From positions 62,001 to 126,000 of the forward strand of contig JAGVSM010000809.1 of assembly GCA_022494885.1 (NCBI GenBank): a stretch of DNA of 64,000 nt, written 5' to 3'. The DNA is from Micrasema longulum (lineage: Eukaryota; Arthropoda; Insecta; Trichoptera; Brachycentridae). Shown one piece after another: positions 40,455-51,060 of the stretch. Positions within the stretch are counted from its first letter, which is position 1. Each line of letters begins with the position of its first letter. The position numbers were made by a program, and so were the translations under genes. A model generated the notes under the pieces. That model made no database searches. It was not told where the DNA came from and saw only the letters and a program-made list of their open reading frames with translations.

Positions 40455-41015
40455 AATTTAATGAAAATAAGTGAGTATCTTTGTAGCGCTGCGGTATGCG
40501 GTGTCAATCGTCAATCATAACCTCTAACAAGAAAAATGAACTATGAAGAAAAGCCACTGACCTGTTCCAGTCGTGTCTCGTTTCTGTAGCGGTTGGGCCC
40601 AGACACTGGACTCTGAAGATGCGGCATCAGATCCGCGTAGTGCGGAAAGCCCGGCAATAAATATTATATAAAACGGCCCGGCAATTATTTATGTTACCGA
40701 CAGACAGCAGTGGGCTGGCTATGGCGGGTTATGAAAGAATACTGAGGTAGGGTATTTATTTATTGAAAAAAACAACAGCCATTGTAACAATAAAAAATAA
40801 TACAATTTATACTCATCAACCAAAATTGTAAGCCAATTATAATTTTCTATAAGTATATTTACTATATTTACGTTGTATTTAACGCAAAAAAAAGAAGAAA
40901 AAAAGCGTACCTTTGAAAAGCCACTCCATATTATTCCATTTGTAAAAAAAAAGAAATATAACAATAATCAGTTCAATATCAGTTTTTAAGAAAGATAGGC
41001 TGAAGGTTGGGCTTA
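40455..41015. other. No gene recognised
   Basis: 40500-40720 is GC-richer (CGTTTCTGTAGCGGTTGGGC, GCGGCATCAGATCCGCGTAG) and might be a repeat head, but no second copy was seen. The minus frame 40719-40964 is AT-rich chance. Confidence 0.35.
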
Positions 41016-41019
41016 TCCA

Positions 41020-41465
41020 GAGACCAATATACGTATAATGAGTTAAAAACTAGCTTAAATATATCTTCTCTTCGAGACCGTCGAAATAAATTCGACCTTC
41101 TAGTCCTGTTTAAAATTCTCAACTCACTCTTTGATGCGCCTGAACTACTGAGCTCAACAAAATGAAATATCCCGACTGGAAACCTCAGCAAAGCTTACTC
41201 TTTCAGAACGATAACCATTGAACTAACTTTGGTTTTCGTTCCCCTATGCCCGGAGTTCTTAGGTATGCCAACAAACATACCAGTCTTGATTTCTTTGATA
41301 ACAATTTGTCTTCTTTCATACGATCACTGAATCAAATTCAATTATTAACACTTTTCTCCCGCTTCCTCTCCCACCACTGTGTCTTACTTTTCTTTGTAAT
41401 ATTTTTTTATGCATAAATATGTCCTTAAAAATGCCCATTGAGCGTATATATAAATAAATAAAAAA
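41020..41465 (+). pseudogene. Non-LTR RT C-terminal fragment (jockey-like)
   Basis: Plus strand: YNELKTSLNISSLRDRRNKF, DLLVLFKILNSLFDAPELLS, a stop, then NIPTGNLSKAYSFRTITIEL and an L-P------ tail. This is the L-SL--RR---DL-FLFKILN--ID-P-LL block. The tail ends with GAGCGTATATATAAATAAAT at about 41460. Stops in frame. Confidence 0.7.
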
Positions 41466-41596
41466 TAATGAAAAAAACACATGAAAAGTTTTTTTTTGTC
41501 AGCGGATGCACACGGAGTAATCCTAGATCAGCCTTGCTTCCTTTCTTCTTTCAAACAAGAGAAAATAAATAAATAACTTAAATATGACGACATAAA

Positions 41597-41958
41597 AAAA
41601 AAGCCAGCGGGAAACAGAAATAATAGCAACTTTGTAAAAAGAGCGAAAAATTAAATCTTCCTGACAGAGTGTTTTTGACTAAACAAATGATAAACAATGA
41701 ATACATTAGTTTTTTTTAATATTTCAAACAAGAATCTAATTATGTATTTGACCAGTTTTAATGATTTTTAAAATACCGTAAGATTTTTTTAGTGCTGTTG
41801 ATATTTTCTGCAAATTAAAAAATGCCGTTTTTGTGATGGACACATTTGTAAGGCGATTATTACAGTTTTTTCATATGAAAGCAGTCTGCCTGTTTTTACT
41901 GCACCCGATAACACCGATATATCATTTTTTCAAAATTCTACTTTCTGCGTTCGTTTCA
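41597..41958 (+). mobile_element. TIR-B element, copy 4, degraded termini
   Basis: GCCAGCGGGAAACAGAAATA, AATGATAAACAATGAATACA, TTTTAATGATTTTTAAAATA, TAGTGCTGTTGATATTTTCT, ATGCCGTTTTTGTGATGG and TTTTTACTGCACCCGATAAC, in the order of copy 1. Both outer TIRs are mostly lost. Confidence 0.7.
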
Positions 41959-42029
41959 GTTTAGTTCGTTACGTTCACTTAAAGTTCAAGCATTTTCTTT
42001 GTTGTTGTTTAGAATGAGGAAATATATAT

Positions 42030-42590
42030 TTCAGGTTGTATGTAGATTGAATGTGAAGATTATGACAATAATTGACGCCAATGTATACCTACATTATATA
42101 TGCGCAACCATGATGAAAAAATTAAGGTTTTAGCATTTTCTTGGTAGTTTTTTGGAGTAGGAAATATTTATTTAAGTTATTTAAAGTAGTTGTTTAGAGT
42201 AGGAAATAAATACAAATCAGGAACAGAACCAGAATAACGGGTATTATTGGTCATGTAGCAGGACTGAAGAGGCAATGGGCAGGACATGTTGCGAGACAAG
42301 ACCCCAAAAGATGGACCCCTAAAATTTTAAAATGAAGACCTTAGGAGAATAAGCGAAGCGTCGGAAGACCTCAAAAAAGATGCTCCGACGACATTGCTGC
42401 TGTAGGGGGCAAAAAATGGCGGCAAGTAGCAACCGACCGAGAAAAATTGAAGAACATGGAAGAGACCTATATCCAGCAGTGGAGGACAGAAGGCTAAAGA
42501 AGAAGAAGATTGGATGTGGAGATTGCAACTATAATTGACACCAATGCATACCTACATAATATATGCGCAACCACGATGAATTTCAAATTA
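42030..42590 (+). repeat. ~75-bp direct repeat flanking an RTE-like fragment
   Basis: Copy 1 (about 42033-42110) and copy 2 (about 42511-42585) share ATTGACGCCAATGTATACCT / ATTGACACCAATGCATACCT and TATATGCGCAACCATGATGA / TATATGCGCAACCACGATGA. Nearby GTAGGAAATA motifs at about 42157 and 42199 form a second small repeat. The RTE-like fragment lies between the two copies. Confidence 0.65.
42195..42510 (+). pseudogene. RTE-like retrotransposon C-terminal fragment (family 2)
   Basis: IRNRTRITGIIGHVAGLKRQ, WAGHVARQDPKRWTPKILK, then SVGRPQKRCSDDIAAVGGKK, WRQVATDREKLKNMEETYIQ and QWRTEG. This is the standard RTE/BovB end: LKW-WAGHVAR--D-RW---ILEW-P, GRP--RW-DDI---AG--W---A-DR--W----EA. Two stops in frame (after ILK and in the spacer). 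Confidence 0.85.
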
Positions 42591-42644
42591 TTGTAGATAA
42601 ATATCATGTTAAATTGCCATTGTGCACTCCGTACAGAATTAGAA

Positions 42645-42815
42645 TAGGCTCGTGGTCACGTGGCTAGTGTTGCGGACTCACAGATTAGAGGTCTGATTTT
42701 TTTCTTTCTACTTCAATTTGATTATCATTTTCTAATCGCGAGTTATTTGCAACTCGTAGAAAATGGTTAGAAAGTTGAAATATAAGGGTAAATGATAAGG
42801 ATGGAAATATTTTTT
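42645..42815 (+). mobile_element. SINE-C
   Basis: GGCTCGTGGTCACGTGGCTA, GTGTTGCGGACTCACAGATT, a lost B-box (GAGGTCTGATTTTTTTC), then TGATTATCATTTTCTAATCG, CGAGTTATTTGCAACTCG and GAAAATGGTTAGAAAGTTGA. The hairpin block (CGAGTT...AACTCG) is intact. Confidence 0.75.
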
Positions 42816-43144
42816 TTTTCTAATACAAAAATTAAATTTTAGTTTCAGCAGTTTGGCGCAGTGTACAATATTCAAAATTCTGTTAAATATCATATTTAAA
42901 CAGTTTTTATTTTATTTATGGCACCCTTGACGAGAGGGTGCGAAATCTCAGCTGTAACTAATACGATCGCGCCGTTTTATGTGAACAGATGATGGAACGT
43001 TATATGCGGTGATCGTCTACTTTTTTATTTTTATTTTTCAAAAATTATTGTATAAGGATAGATTAAATGAAGACATTTATACGTAATCAGATATGATGTT
43101 TTGATATAATTATTTATATTTAAAGTATTAACTTAAAATGTTCT
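42816..43144. other. No gene recognised
   Basis: AT-rich; one GC patch CTTGACGAGAGGGTGCGAAA. No motif. Confidence 0.4.
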
Positions 43145-44045
43145 CGTATTTATTTTATTTTATTTTATTTTATTTTATTTAGAAAACATACAGTCATACA
43201 AAATAAGTACTATGAACAACAATTTTTTAACATAAAAAGACCAATTAAGTTTTCATAAATTAAAAAGATATAAATATTAAATGTGACAAAAAATAAAAAA
43301 TAAATAAGAATTTTAAGTGAAAAAAAGATAATTGTTGACATTTGCGTTTTCCATGGAGGTAATAAATTAAAATAAATAAAAATACCGAATGTACACTCCG
43401 AGCCATCCACGCACACACATGAACGCACATATAAAACATACACAAACATATACATTACATGCGGCACATATGCATAGCATAAACCACTCAAGATGTACAT
43501 TCAGCAACTATCCCAAATAATCGACCCCATGAAGAAATTTTCTGTACAAATGCAACGTGCAGTTAAAAATGTCTACATCAATACTGAGTCCGTTATAATT
43601 TCTACAGGTACGTCTAATGAATGAATTCGAGGTATAATTGTTTTTACAAGTTGGTACATAAAAAAGACAATTTAATCTAGTATAGCGAAGAGGACAACGG
43701 AAACCAATATTTTGTAAAAGATACGGCGAATCAACTATGTTATTGAGAATTTTGAAAAGAAAAATTAAATCATATCTAAGGCGCCTTTTGTGTAGTGATT
43801 CTATATTAAAATTGATCAAAGATGCGCCGTAATCATTTTCAATGTTACCAAAACGATATTCCAGGCTCCTTGTAAATTTCTTGTGAATGTTTTCAATTCG
43901 ATTAATATATACATTATATTGAGGGGACCATACTAATGAAGCGAATTCGAGTTGACTTCGCACATAAGTAAAGTAAAGAAGTTTTAATGTATTTGGTGAT
44001 GAGAATGGCCTGGAGATTCGTAAGATAAACCCTAGAAGTCTGTCT
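43145..44045 (-). pseudogene. Non-LTR RT C-terminus with 3' UTR (jockey-like), frame nearly intact
   Basis: The open frame from about 44045 to 43508 reads RLLGFILRISRPFSSPNTLK, LLYFTYVRSQLEFASLVWSP, INRIENIHKKFTRSLEYRFG, LHKRRLRYDLIFLFKILNNI, DSPYLLQNIGFRCPLRYTRL and YNGLSIDVDIFNCTLHLYRK. Every block of the RT C-terminal domain (LR-LY--LVRS-LE-AS-VW-P, E--Q-KF-R, L--RR---DL-FL-KI-N---D-P-LL) is in order and in one frame, about 180 codons. The 3' UTR (43507-43145) contains CA-type repeats and ends in (TTTTA)n on the plus strand. The 5' truncation abuts an L-repeat end at 44053. The upstream RT core is missing, so it is non-functional. Confidence 0.85.
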
Positions 44046-44052
44046 GTCTGTC

Positions 44053-44880
44053 TGTATGTAGAATATAACAATATTTTGAGTTTGTCCAAACGCTTATAAA
44101 CAAGAGACTAGATTTTATTTCCTAGTGTTATAAAGAATATCAAATTACAACAGAGATAGAGAACATTTTAGTGAAAAAAATATGGAGCTCTTTAACTCTT
44201 GTGTGGTTGTGATGTCACACTAGTCGACATTCGATACAGGACTCGATAAATCCCTCTTATTTTTATAAATTATGAAATCGTGTTTTTTATAATCTTAAAA
44301 TTGACATTTTCACACCGGATTTGTATAAGTGAAATTTGTATAAATTTGCTGGACTTTAATATAAAAAATATTTAACCTTGCGACCCGAAGAATGATGTCC
44401 GCAAATACCGCAATACATATGTATTAGAGAGAGCACGAAGATAGAACACGTAACAAGGAAGATAGAGACGCTGTTCTGTAGCCGCCGTAGCCATTGTTGT
44501 GTGAAACAAACTCAGTCGGTCGTTGACAGTGGTGGGAGACGCACGCGTGAGTTATGAGCGGTGAATTTATGATATTTTTTTACTATAACAGGGCTAAATT
44601 AAATGTTAGTTTTTATCAATTATGGAAAAGGAGTTACCAAACTAATTCTCCATGTTTTTTTTCCAATGTAGAATATTCCGTCTTTTGCTTGCGGACACGA
44701 TGTTACATCACCGTCTTTTAAGAGATACACCTTAGTCCAGTAAATTTCTGGTCTTTTATATTCCCTTATTTGAAATATTTTCATTTCTATTATTATTTTT
44801 GAATTTTAATGACTCCATAGGGGGTGAGATCCAGTGTTTTGTCTTAATACATTCGGACAAACACAAAATATTGATAAAAT
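44053..44880. repeat. L repeat, ends flanking unrelated DNA
   Basis: Left end 44053-44190 (TATAACAATATTTTGAGTTT, GTCCAAACGCTTATAAACAA, AATTACAACAGAGATAGAGA) and inverted right end about 44755-44880 (GAATTTTAATGACTCCATAG, GGGGTGAGATCCAGTGTTTT, ATTCGGACAAACACAAAATA). The core motifs are replaced by about 560 bp of unique DNA including a GC-richer segment at 44455-44560 (GTAGCCGCCGTAGCCATTGT). Confidence 0.6.
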
Positions 44881-45284
44881 AAATAAAACAACTTTTTTTT
44901 GCATGGATATGTTCTCATCATCACCATGGCAGCATCATCTGCATGGCATGTGATGTTAATAACCTTATCTATCTTAGTGGATTCACCACTTTATTTTATT
45001 ATTAAAAGCGTTTTTTTCAATATTTATTTTGCTTGAGTAAGAAAAGGTTTTTGGCGTATATATTCTTGGGCTATATTTAGATATAACGGTGCTTAACTTT
45101 CTTTGTTTCTTTGTTGTTCTCATTATGTGTTATTTTTTAGATGTTAATATTATTTATATCTTGAATTAATTTGTTGTAACTCCTGGGAATGTAATCCAAC
45201 GTATTATACTTGTAAAATACTTTGTGTAATATGATTTATAAATAAATAAAAAAAAATAATAATTAAAATAAAAAAAAAACAAAA
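44881..45284. other. No gene; one L scrap
   Basis: 45165-45225 (TTTGTTGTAACTCCTGGGAA, TGTAATCCAACGTATTA) is a remnant of an inverted L end. The rest is unassigned. Confidence 0.4.
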
Positions 45285-45566
45285 TGTTTGGATTTAACCA
45301 CCCACGGACTTTTCTATGCCTACCTTCCTTCTTTTTCCAACTATGTTTCCCACAACATAAAATACTTTCATAACCTAATCAGTGAATGTAAAGATTGCTC
45401 ATTGAAATGCATGCCGTGTTAGTTTTATATTTTTGTGCTGCTGAAAGTGGATAGTGGGTTTTGCATGTTGGTTTAATTGGTGTACTGACAAAGAGACGGG
45501 TACGTTTTGAAACCAGTAGACATAAAAAAGTCGTTGAGTGGTTTTACACAAATATTTAATAACATT
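45285..45566 (+). mobile_element. TIR-C element, internally deleted
   Basis: Left end ATTTAACCACCCACGGACTT, TTCTATGCCTACC; interior CATTGAAATGCATGCCGTGT, TAGTGGGTTTTGCATGTTGG; right end TTTAATTGGTGTACTGACAA, AGAGACGGGTACG, CCAGTAGACATAAAAAAGTC and ACAAATATTTAATAAC. About 280 bp against about 540 in the 53-kb copy. Confidence 0.7.
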
Positions 45567-45639
45567 TAGTCCTATTTAATGTGCTGCCATATGAAGTTTT
45601 ATTCTAAGTTAAAAATCCAAAGTAAGAAAATCGAGTGGA

Positions 45640-45890
45640 GATAATTCCGCCTCGTTGTGTAGTGGTTGACGTGTTTGCCTACCATTATTGAGGTGTTGGG
45701 TTTGATAAAGTAGGCGTGAAATTAAATATTAAAAGTTTTTTAAATTGCAAAATTTTATTGTTCCTGGACTGGCATCCGAAGCTTAAGACTGATCATCTTA
45801 CCTTCACATAGCAGATTTTTAAAGTACAGTGAATTTTAATTACTAATGCAGTGCCCTATGCACCATTTCATGCAGAAATACAGATGATGA
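45640..45890 (+). mobile_element. SINE-B2
   Basis: AAAATCGAGTGGAGATAATT, CCGCCTCGTTGTGTAGTGGT (A-box region), TTGACGTGTTTGCCTACCAT, GAGGTGTTGGGTTTGATAAA (decayed B-box), TTTATTGTTCCTGGACTGGC, AGACTGATCATCTTACCTTC and AATGCAGTGCCCTATGCACC. A nearly complete order of body blocks. Confidence 0.75.
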
Positions 45891-46131
45891 TGATAATATA
45901 AATGGCTTGAAGCATGTTTTAACAAAAACGTTACGTCAATAAATCACAACCCCTAGAACTAGTAAAACTCGACTGATTTTATCTTCAAAGTACGTGTTAT
46001 AACAAAAATCTCGTGCTGTATTTATTTCTGAACACAAATTGTTAAAGTAATTAATTAATCAAAGAATAATAAATTCGCTCGACTTTGAAAATACATTAGT
46101 TAACGAATTTATGCTGAAATGCAGGCCTGGG
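45891..46131. other. No gene recognised
   Basis: Short AT-rich spacer. Confidence 0.4.
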
Positions 46132-47262
46132 AAAACTGCGGTCCGATTCGTAGTTTTGTTCGGCCCGCCAGTTAATATTGTATTACTGACAAAAAAAAAT
46201 AGCCTTTTAATGTAAAAAAAAAAAAATTAACAAATATTGAAGAATTTATCAACTATAAACATAGATCTATAATGCGACGGGTCACAGGGAGAGAGGCAAT
46301 TGAGAATGAAAAATGCACTGACTGCGCTAACTCTATCTCTTACCATAATATCGCACCATTACTCTTACCATAATATAGCACCTTACACCAACTTTTAATT
46401 TGATTCTTAATTTTGTCTTTCAATTTTAACTTTTTAATTTTAATTCTTAATTTTAACTTTTAATTTAAACTTTTCATTTTAATTTTAATCATTTGATTTC
46501 AACTCTTAATTTATACTTACCTACACCTACTACCTGCATCGCATAATTTATTGTTAGTTGTGATTTTTTTTACAATTAAATTGAAATGTTCATGGAAGCA
46601 GAGAGAGAGGGAGGAAAGTAAAGTAGCTTTACAATGTCTTCTCCTTTTTATGAACTTTTTATGTAATATTTTTATTTTTACTTTTTTTAGAATAAAATTA
46701 TTTATCCCCTCTCCTCCTGCATTCATCAGTGTGAAATCTGTAATTGGTCTTACTTTTTAAAATTATTAATTTGTTCCTTGTTTTATATAAAGACTATGAT
46801 TTCATAAATAAATAAATAAATAAATAAATTAGACGAAAACGACTCAACTTAAAAATCAACTTTTTGGGAAATTGCAAAAGATGAATGTAAATTGTGACAC
46901 CTTCGTGTTCTGTTGTCGATTGTTTCGTATTTTTCGAAGTAAGCACCACATTTTGAGTAAAAAATTATCCCGAACAAACATTTTCAATCATAAATCTCAA
47001 TAAAAACACTTTACGGCTTAGCATCACCGACGAACATTATTTACAAGCAGTTTTAAGAATCTCATTAAAATTAACATCTGAAATAAATATATATTTTTTA
47101 TTATTCAAAACAGTTTAATTCTTTCATTTGAATTGTTGGTTATTGGATAACACAATCACTTTTGTTGAAATTTTACTTCATGACAAATATTTCACTTGCG
47201 GCTCGTTTAATTTCATTTTAATTCTTCATGCGTCCCTGATTCGAAAATATTGCCCTGGCCTG
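46132..47262. mobile_element. hAT-like non-autonomous element
   Basis: The left terminus CAGGCCTGGGAAAACTGCGG is matched on the right by the complement of CAGGCCAGGGCAATATTTTC. GC-rich subterminal CGGCCCGCC sits near the left end and GCGGCTCG near the right. The 8 bases outside each end are CTGAAATG and CTCTAATG (6 of 8 identical), compatible with an 8-bp hAT target duplication. The interior of about 1.1 kb has no transposase and contains repeated ATTTTAA(C/T)TTTTAATTT sequence at 46395-46510 and an AATA run at 46805-46830. CAGGC-starting termini with 8-bp duplications are a hAT hallmark. Confidence 0.55.
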
Positions 47263-47507
47263 CTCTAATGTTTTGTGAATATGTAATTAATGTTTGCGTT
47301 GCAAAAACAAACTAGCGCAGCGTATAGAGTATTGTTTAAATAATAAATTAATCTACCCACGTGCATGTATTTTTTATTTCATTCTGATTAAATAATGAAT
47401 ATATTTTGTGCCATCTATAACGGTTTTAGAACGACGCGACGTGATAAACGTATGTATTTATATGTGATTTTATCCACTGAAGTAAAATTTTTAGTGGTTT
47501 AAAGAGT
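47263..47507. other. No gene recognised
   Basis: AT-rich spacer. Confidence 0.4.
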
Positions 47508-48345
47508 CTTTATTCAGTAAAATATACATATTATTACAATATTACTACATTATAAAGAAAACAAAGTATTAAGATATATTTTGTCCCGATAAACTATTCA
47601 ATAATAGTTTGTCATCGGGTGCTCAGACATTAGTTTTAATTAATAATAAAATAAGAAGAGTACAGACATAATACTGTATACGTATAAAATAATAAACTTC
47701 AAAATAGTTTAAAGATTTATTTTTTTTAAGTAAGAAAATAGAGTAAAATAATACAATTAAAATTAAAGAATAGTAACATACTTAAATATATTTTAAATAT
47801 AAAAAGAAAAAAAATAATAGATACATATACAAATAGTGTGTGCTCATAAATGTAATCAAAACAAGATAAAAAATAAACTAAACAAAGTAAAGTAAATCGA
47901 AAATTTCAATTCATACCTACAGAAAAAAAAAAATAATAAGAAAATTAAAAGTACATATTAAAATTAAGATCTAAAAAATGTAAATGAAATAAGAAAGTAA
48001 GAAAGTAATAAAAGGAAAGAGAAGGTTAACCCAAGAAAATAAAAAAAATGTATTCAATGAGGGATAAAAAAAAATATACATAAAAAAAAAAATAATAACA
48101 ATAAATAAAAAAATTAAAAAATGTATTACATAAATAATAAATCAATATAGGAACGTTTTATCTACTAACCACTTACGTAATAGAAACTTAATTTTATTTT
48201 CACTATGACATGTTTTCATGTCAAGTGGTATATAAATAAATTGATTGGTCGTTTGTCGTACCCCGATCTTTATTTGAGGGTATTGGAGCAAACTTAGAAA
48301 TCTCCATTGAAGGAGTGTTACTACGATATTTGCGAAAAACATTGA
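47508..48345 (-). pseudogene. LINE tail: RT C-terminal scrap and long 3' UTR
   Basis: The minus-strand frame at 48342-48142 reads FANIVVTLLQWRFLSLLQYP, TTNQFIYIPLDMKTCHSENK and IKFLLRKWLVDKTFLY-stop; the last block (FK--LK-WL) is the usual final helix of jockey/CR1-type proteins. The 3' UTR is strongly A-rich on the plus strand and ends near 47595, where AACTATTCAATAATAGTTTG forms a short inverted repeat. Layout parallels 21420-22185. Confidence 0.5.
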
Positions 48346-48366
48346 AAAAAGAATTTTTATATGGCT

Positions 48367-48573
48367 AATTATAATTCACTAACTCAATAGAAAATGCTTA
48401 GTTTACGGTGTCAAGTAGTATAATTGAAATCTGTTTTTGCAAGATTTAGAGATGGCTTTGAATTACGCTATTATTTAGGTAGGTAGATTTTTATGCAAAG
48501 TTTATTTTGGCATCAATAACTAATTTCCCGTTTTCGGTGGAGATTTATAAGTTTGCTTTTAATACCCTCATTT
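48367..48573 (+). repeat. Dispersed repeat, copy 2 (pair with 21215-21418)
   Basis: CACTAACTCAATAGAAAATG, TTAGTTTACGGTGTCAAGTA, TAGGTAGGTAGATTTTTATG, TTTATTTTGGCATCAATAAC and TTTGCTTTTAATACCCTCAT. Both copies lie directly beside a minus-strand LINE tail, but on opposite sides of it. Confidence 0.7.
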
Positions 48574-48596
48574 GAACAGCAAATGCAGCAAACCAT

Positions 48597-48845
48597 GATA
48601 ATTTATTACATAAAAGTAAGATGATCAGATAGTCAGGGACAGTGAAACATTGCATCGTTAAACCACCTTCAAAATAAATATTTTACTTCAATTCTGCCAA
48701 GAATCGATCCCGGGCCTCAAACATGGTAAGCGAATATGCCAACTATGTACTACACTACGAACTGAACTCAGTTTCGTTTTTCGAGAATAAAATATATAAA
48801 ATGATTAGTTTTACGCTTTAAGTACAAGTCTAGGGACAGTGAAAC
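48597..48845 (-). mobile_element. SINE-B2, with the start of a second copy
   Basis: AAGTAAGATGATCAGATAGT, AAGAATCGATCCCGGGCCTC (minus B-box GGATCGATTC), CAAACATGGTAAGCGAATAT, then CAGTTTCGTTTTTCGAGAAT and a second body piece, ATGATTAGTTTTACGCTTTA and AGTCTAGGGACAGTGAAAC. The repeated body suggests two SINEs in tandem or a duplication. Confidence 0.6.
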
Positions 48846-49480
48846 ATTTATTTTATTTATTTATTAATTCATTCAAAATTACAAAATTAAATATTTATGA
48901 ACTTATTAAGGCTTTTTAGGCCATGCCCGTGTCAAGCCACAATAAATAACAATAAAAATACATAGTAAAATTAATAAGATCAAATTATAATGACATAGAA
49001 TCACAATCTAGAAAAAAAGGTAAATGCAATAAATAATCAAATTCCAAAGAATACAATGCAAAAAAGATATTCAGAAATAATTTTAAAAATATAAATTATA
49101 CAAATTAAGAATCACACATAATCAAATATACAAAATAGTGGTATAATTAAAATCAACAAAATAATAGTAAAATATAGTAGTATTAAAAAAAAAAAAAAAC
49201 ACAAAATAAGAGCATGATTTAAATCAACAGAAAAAGAATATATAAATATATAAAAGCATAATTGAAATGATAATTGAGTTATGTTTTCTAGAAATTCACT
49301 CAATTATAGTAAGAAATATAAAGAATAGGAGCAATAAATCATATGCCAAATAACAGTACGTACTAAATTAAATTATACAAAAATACATAATAAGAAAAAC
49401 ATAAAAATTATCAATATATATAAAAAGCAAATAAAAGTAAAAGAGTATAGAAGGAAAGCAGATTTGTAAATTTTTGTTAA
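48846..49480 (-). repeat. LINE-type 3' tail
   Basis: The start (TTTATTTATTTATTAATTCA, ACTTATTAAGGCTTTTTAGG, GTCAAGCCACAATAAATAAC) pairs with 7605-7790. The remaining 450 bp are A-rich on the plus strand, as in an extended 3' UTR. No coding part found. Confidence 0.45.
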
Positions 49481-49644
49481 TTTCGTACTTTAAAAAAATT
49501 GACAACCTCGTCCCAACATTGCAGTGTTAAACCACTTAGTGACCGACAGAAACAAGATTTTCAACTGAAACTAAATTTCGGCTTCTATTTTAATTTCAGC
49601 TTAAAATAAAACCGAAACTTATTTGAATAAATCAAATATGACTT

Positions 49645-51060
49645 TCTTCTTCATCTACAGCCTTATTCTCTCCTCTGTTGGATAAATGCACCTTCTAAAC
49701 GTCTCTATTCTTTCCTATTACCCGCTTTCATCATCCATGTTTTGCCAGCTATTAAGGCAATGTCATCAACCCATCTTTTATGTGGCCTTTACTTTATAAT
49801 TCTGGGTATCCATCTGCCATAATTTTGCTTCGCTAAGTGTCCTGCCCACAACCATTTAAATTTTGTTGCACGATCCATGATATCCACGACTCCGGTTCAG
49901 TGCCTTATTTCTTCATTTCTTATTATGTCTTTAAGACATATACCGAGCATCTGTCTTTCCATGGATTCTTGCGTACATTTAAGTTTCTGGCTACTTTCCT
50001 GTATTACAGACACGGTTTCTAGTCCATATGTCGTCACCGGCAATAAACACGATTCATAGACTTATCTCTTTAAATATACAGGGACTTGTTAATTTTCAAA
50101 AATGTATTTTAGTTGGCCAAAAGCATCTTTACTTAGCCTTATTCTTCTTGGCAACTGCACTGTTTGGTCATGTTTACCAAGTTTGACTTTGTGCCCTAGA
50201 TATATGTAGTCATCAACCACATCGATTTTATTATTGTTAATGACAATGTCTCTTTGTTGGACTCTTAGAGTATATACTCTAAGGTTGAACTATAAACTAA
50301 CTAACTAACTAACTAACCATCACGCCATTTCCCTAGAGGGGTAGGCAGAGAGGATAGAACGCCACACCACTCTGTCCTGGCACACTTCCTTTGCTTCCTT
50401 CACATTCATACATCTTCTCATGCACGCACGTCGATTATTCCGACTTTTCACATGACCACTTTCAAGAATTTGTTGTACTTGATCATGCCATGTCTTTCTC
50501 GGCCTTCCTCGACTTCTACAACCAGACACATTCGCATCATAAATCTTTTTAGCCGTTCTTTCATCATTCATTCGCTCCACATGACCGAACCATCGCAAAA
50601 GACCTTTCTTAATTTTGTCGATAATGCTTAACTCAGCCTTGCATTCTGCTCTAATTTCGACATTAGGGCACCTATCATACATGAACTATAAATGTTGAAT
50701 ATAAGATGTATGTGCTCTAAGGTTGGACTCATAATCTTTGTTTTATGAATATTCAATTCTAAACCAATATTTTTTGAAGTTTTATGTGGTTCCACAATAA
50801 TTTCGCCTAGTTTATCCATGTCTTTAATTATGACCACTATGTCATCTGCGTATCTGAGATGACTCAGGTACATGCCATCGATCTTTACACCCTTTTCCTC
50901 CCAATTTAGGGTTTTAAATACATCCTCCAAGGCTGGTGTAAAGAGCTTTGGCAATATTGTGTCTCCTTATCTGACTCCTTTTTCTATTTAGATTTTATAA
51001 GTGTTTGTGTCCTCATCAAACCTCACATCCATAGTAAGGTTGTTATAAATGAATTTTATC
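49645..51060 (-). pseudogene. RTE-like retrotransposon (family 2), partial RT to C-terminus, split by a nested LINE tail
   Basis: From 51060 the minus strand reads LFTPALEDVFKTLNWEEKGV, IDGMYLSHLRYADDIVVIIK (catalytic YADD), LGEIIVEPHKTSKNIGLELN and IHKTKIMSPTLEHI. After the nested piece it resumes at about 50290 with LRVQQRDIVINNNKIDVVDD, YIYLGHKVKLGKHDQTVQLP, QESMERQMLGICLKDIIRNE, RATKFKWLWAGHLAKQNYGR, KRWVDDIALIAGKTWMMKAG. This is the RT palm to C-terminus of an RTE-type element. Stops are present in the second part. It is the only YADD motif I found in the window. Confidence 0.85.
50291..50704 (-). mobile_element. Family 1 LINE tail nested in the family 2 element
   Basis: Minus frame 50682-50320: MYDRCPNVEIRAECKAELSI, IDKIKKGLLRWFGHVERMND, GCRSRGRPRKTWHDQVQQIL, NRRACMRRCMNVKEAKEVCQ and WRSILSAYPSREMA. 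It ends in a (GTTA)4-5 tail at about 50296-50315. The target sequence around CTCTAAGGTTGAACT (50277-50291) and CTCTAAGGTTGGACT (50715-50729) is duplicated. The last 120 codons are open, so this insertion is younger than its host. Confidence 0.8.
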
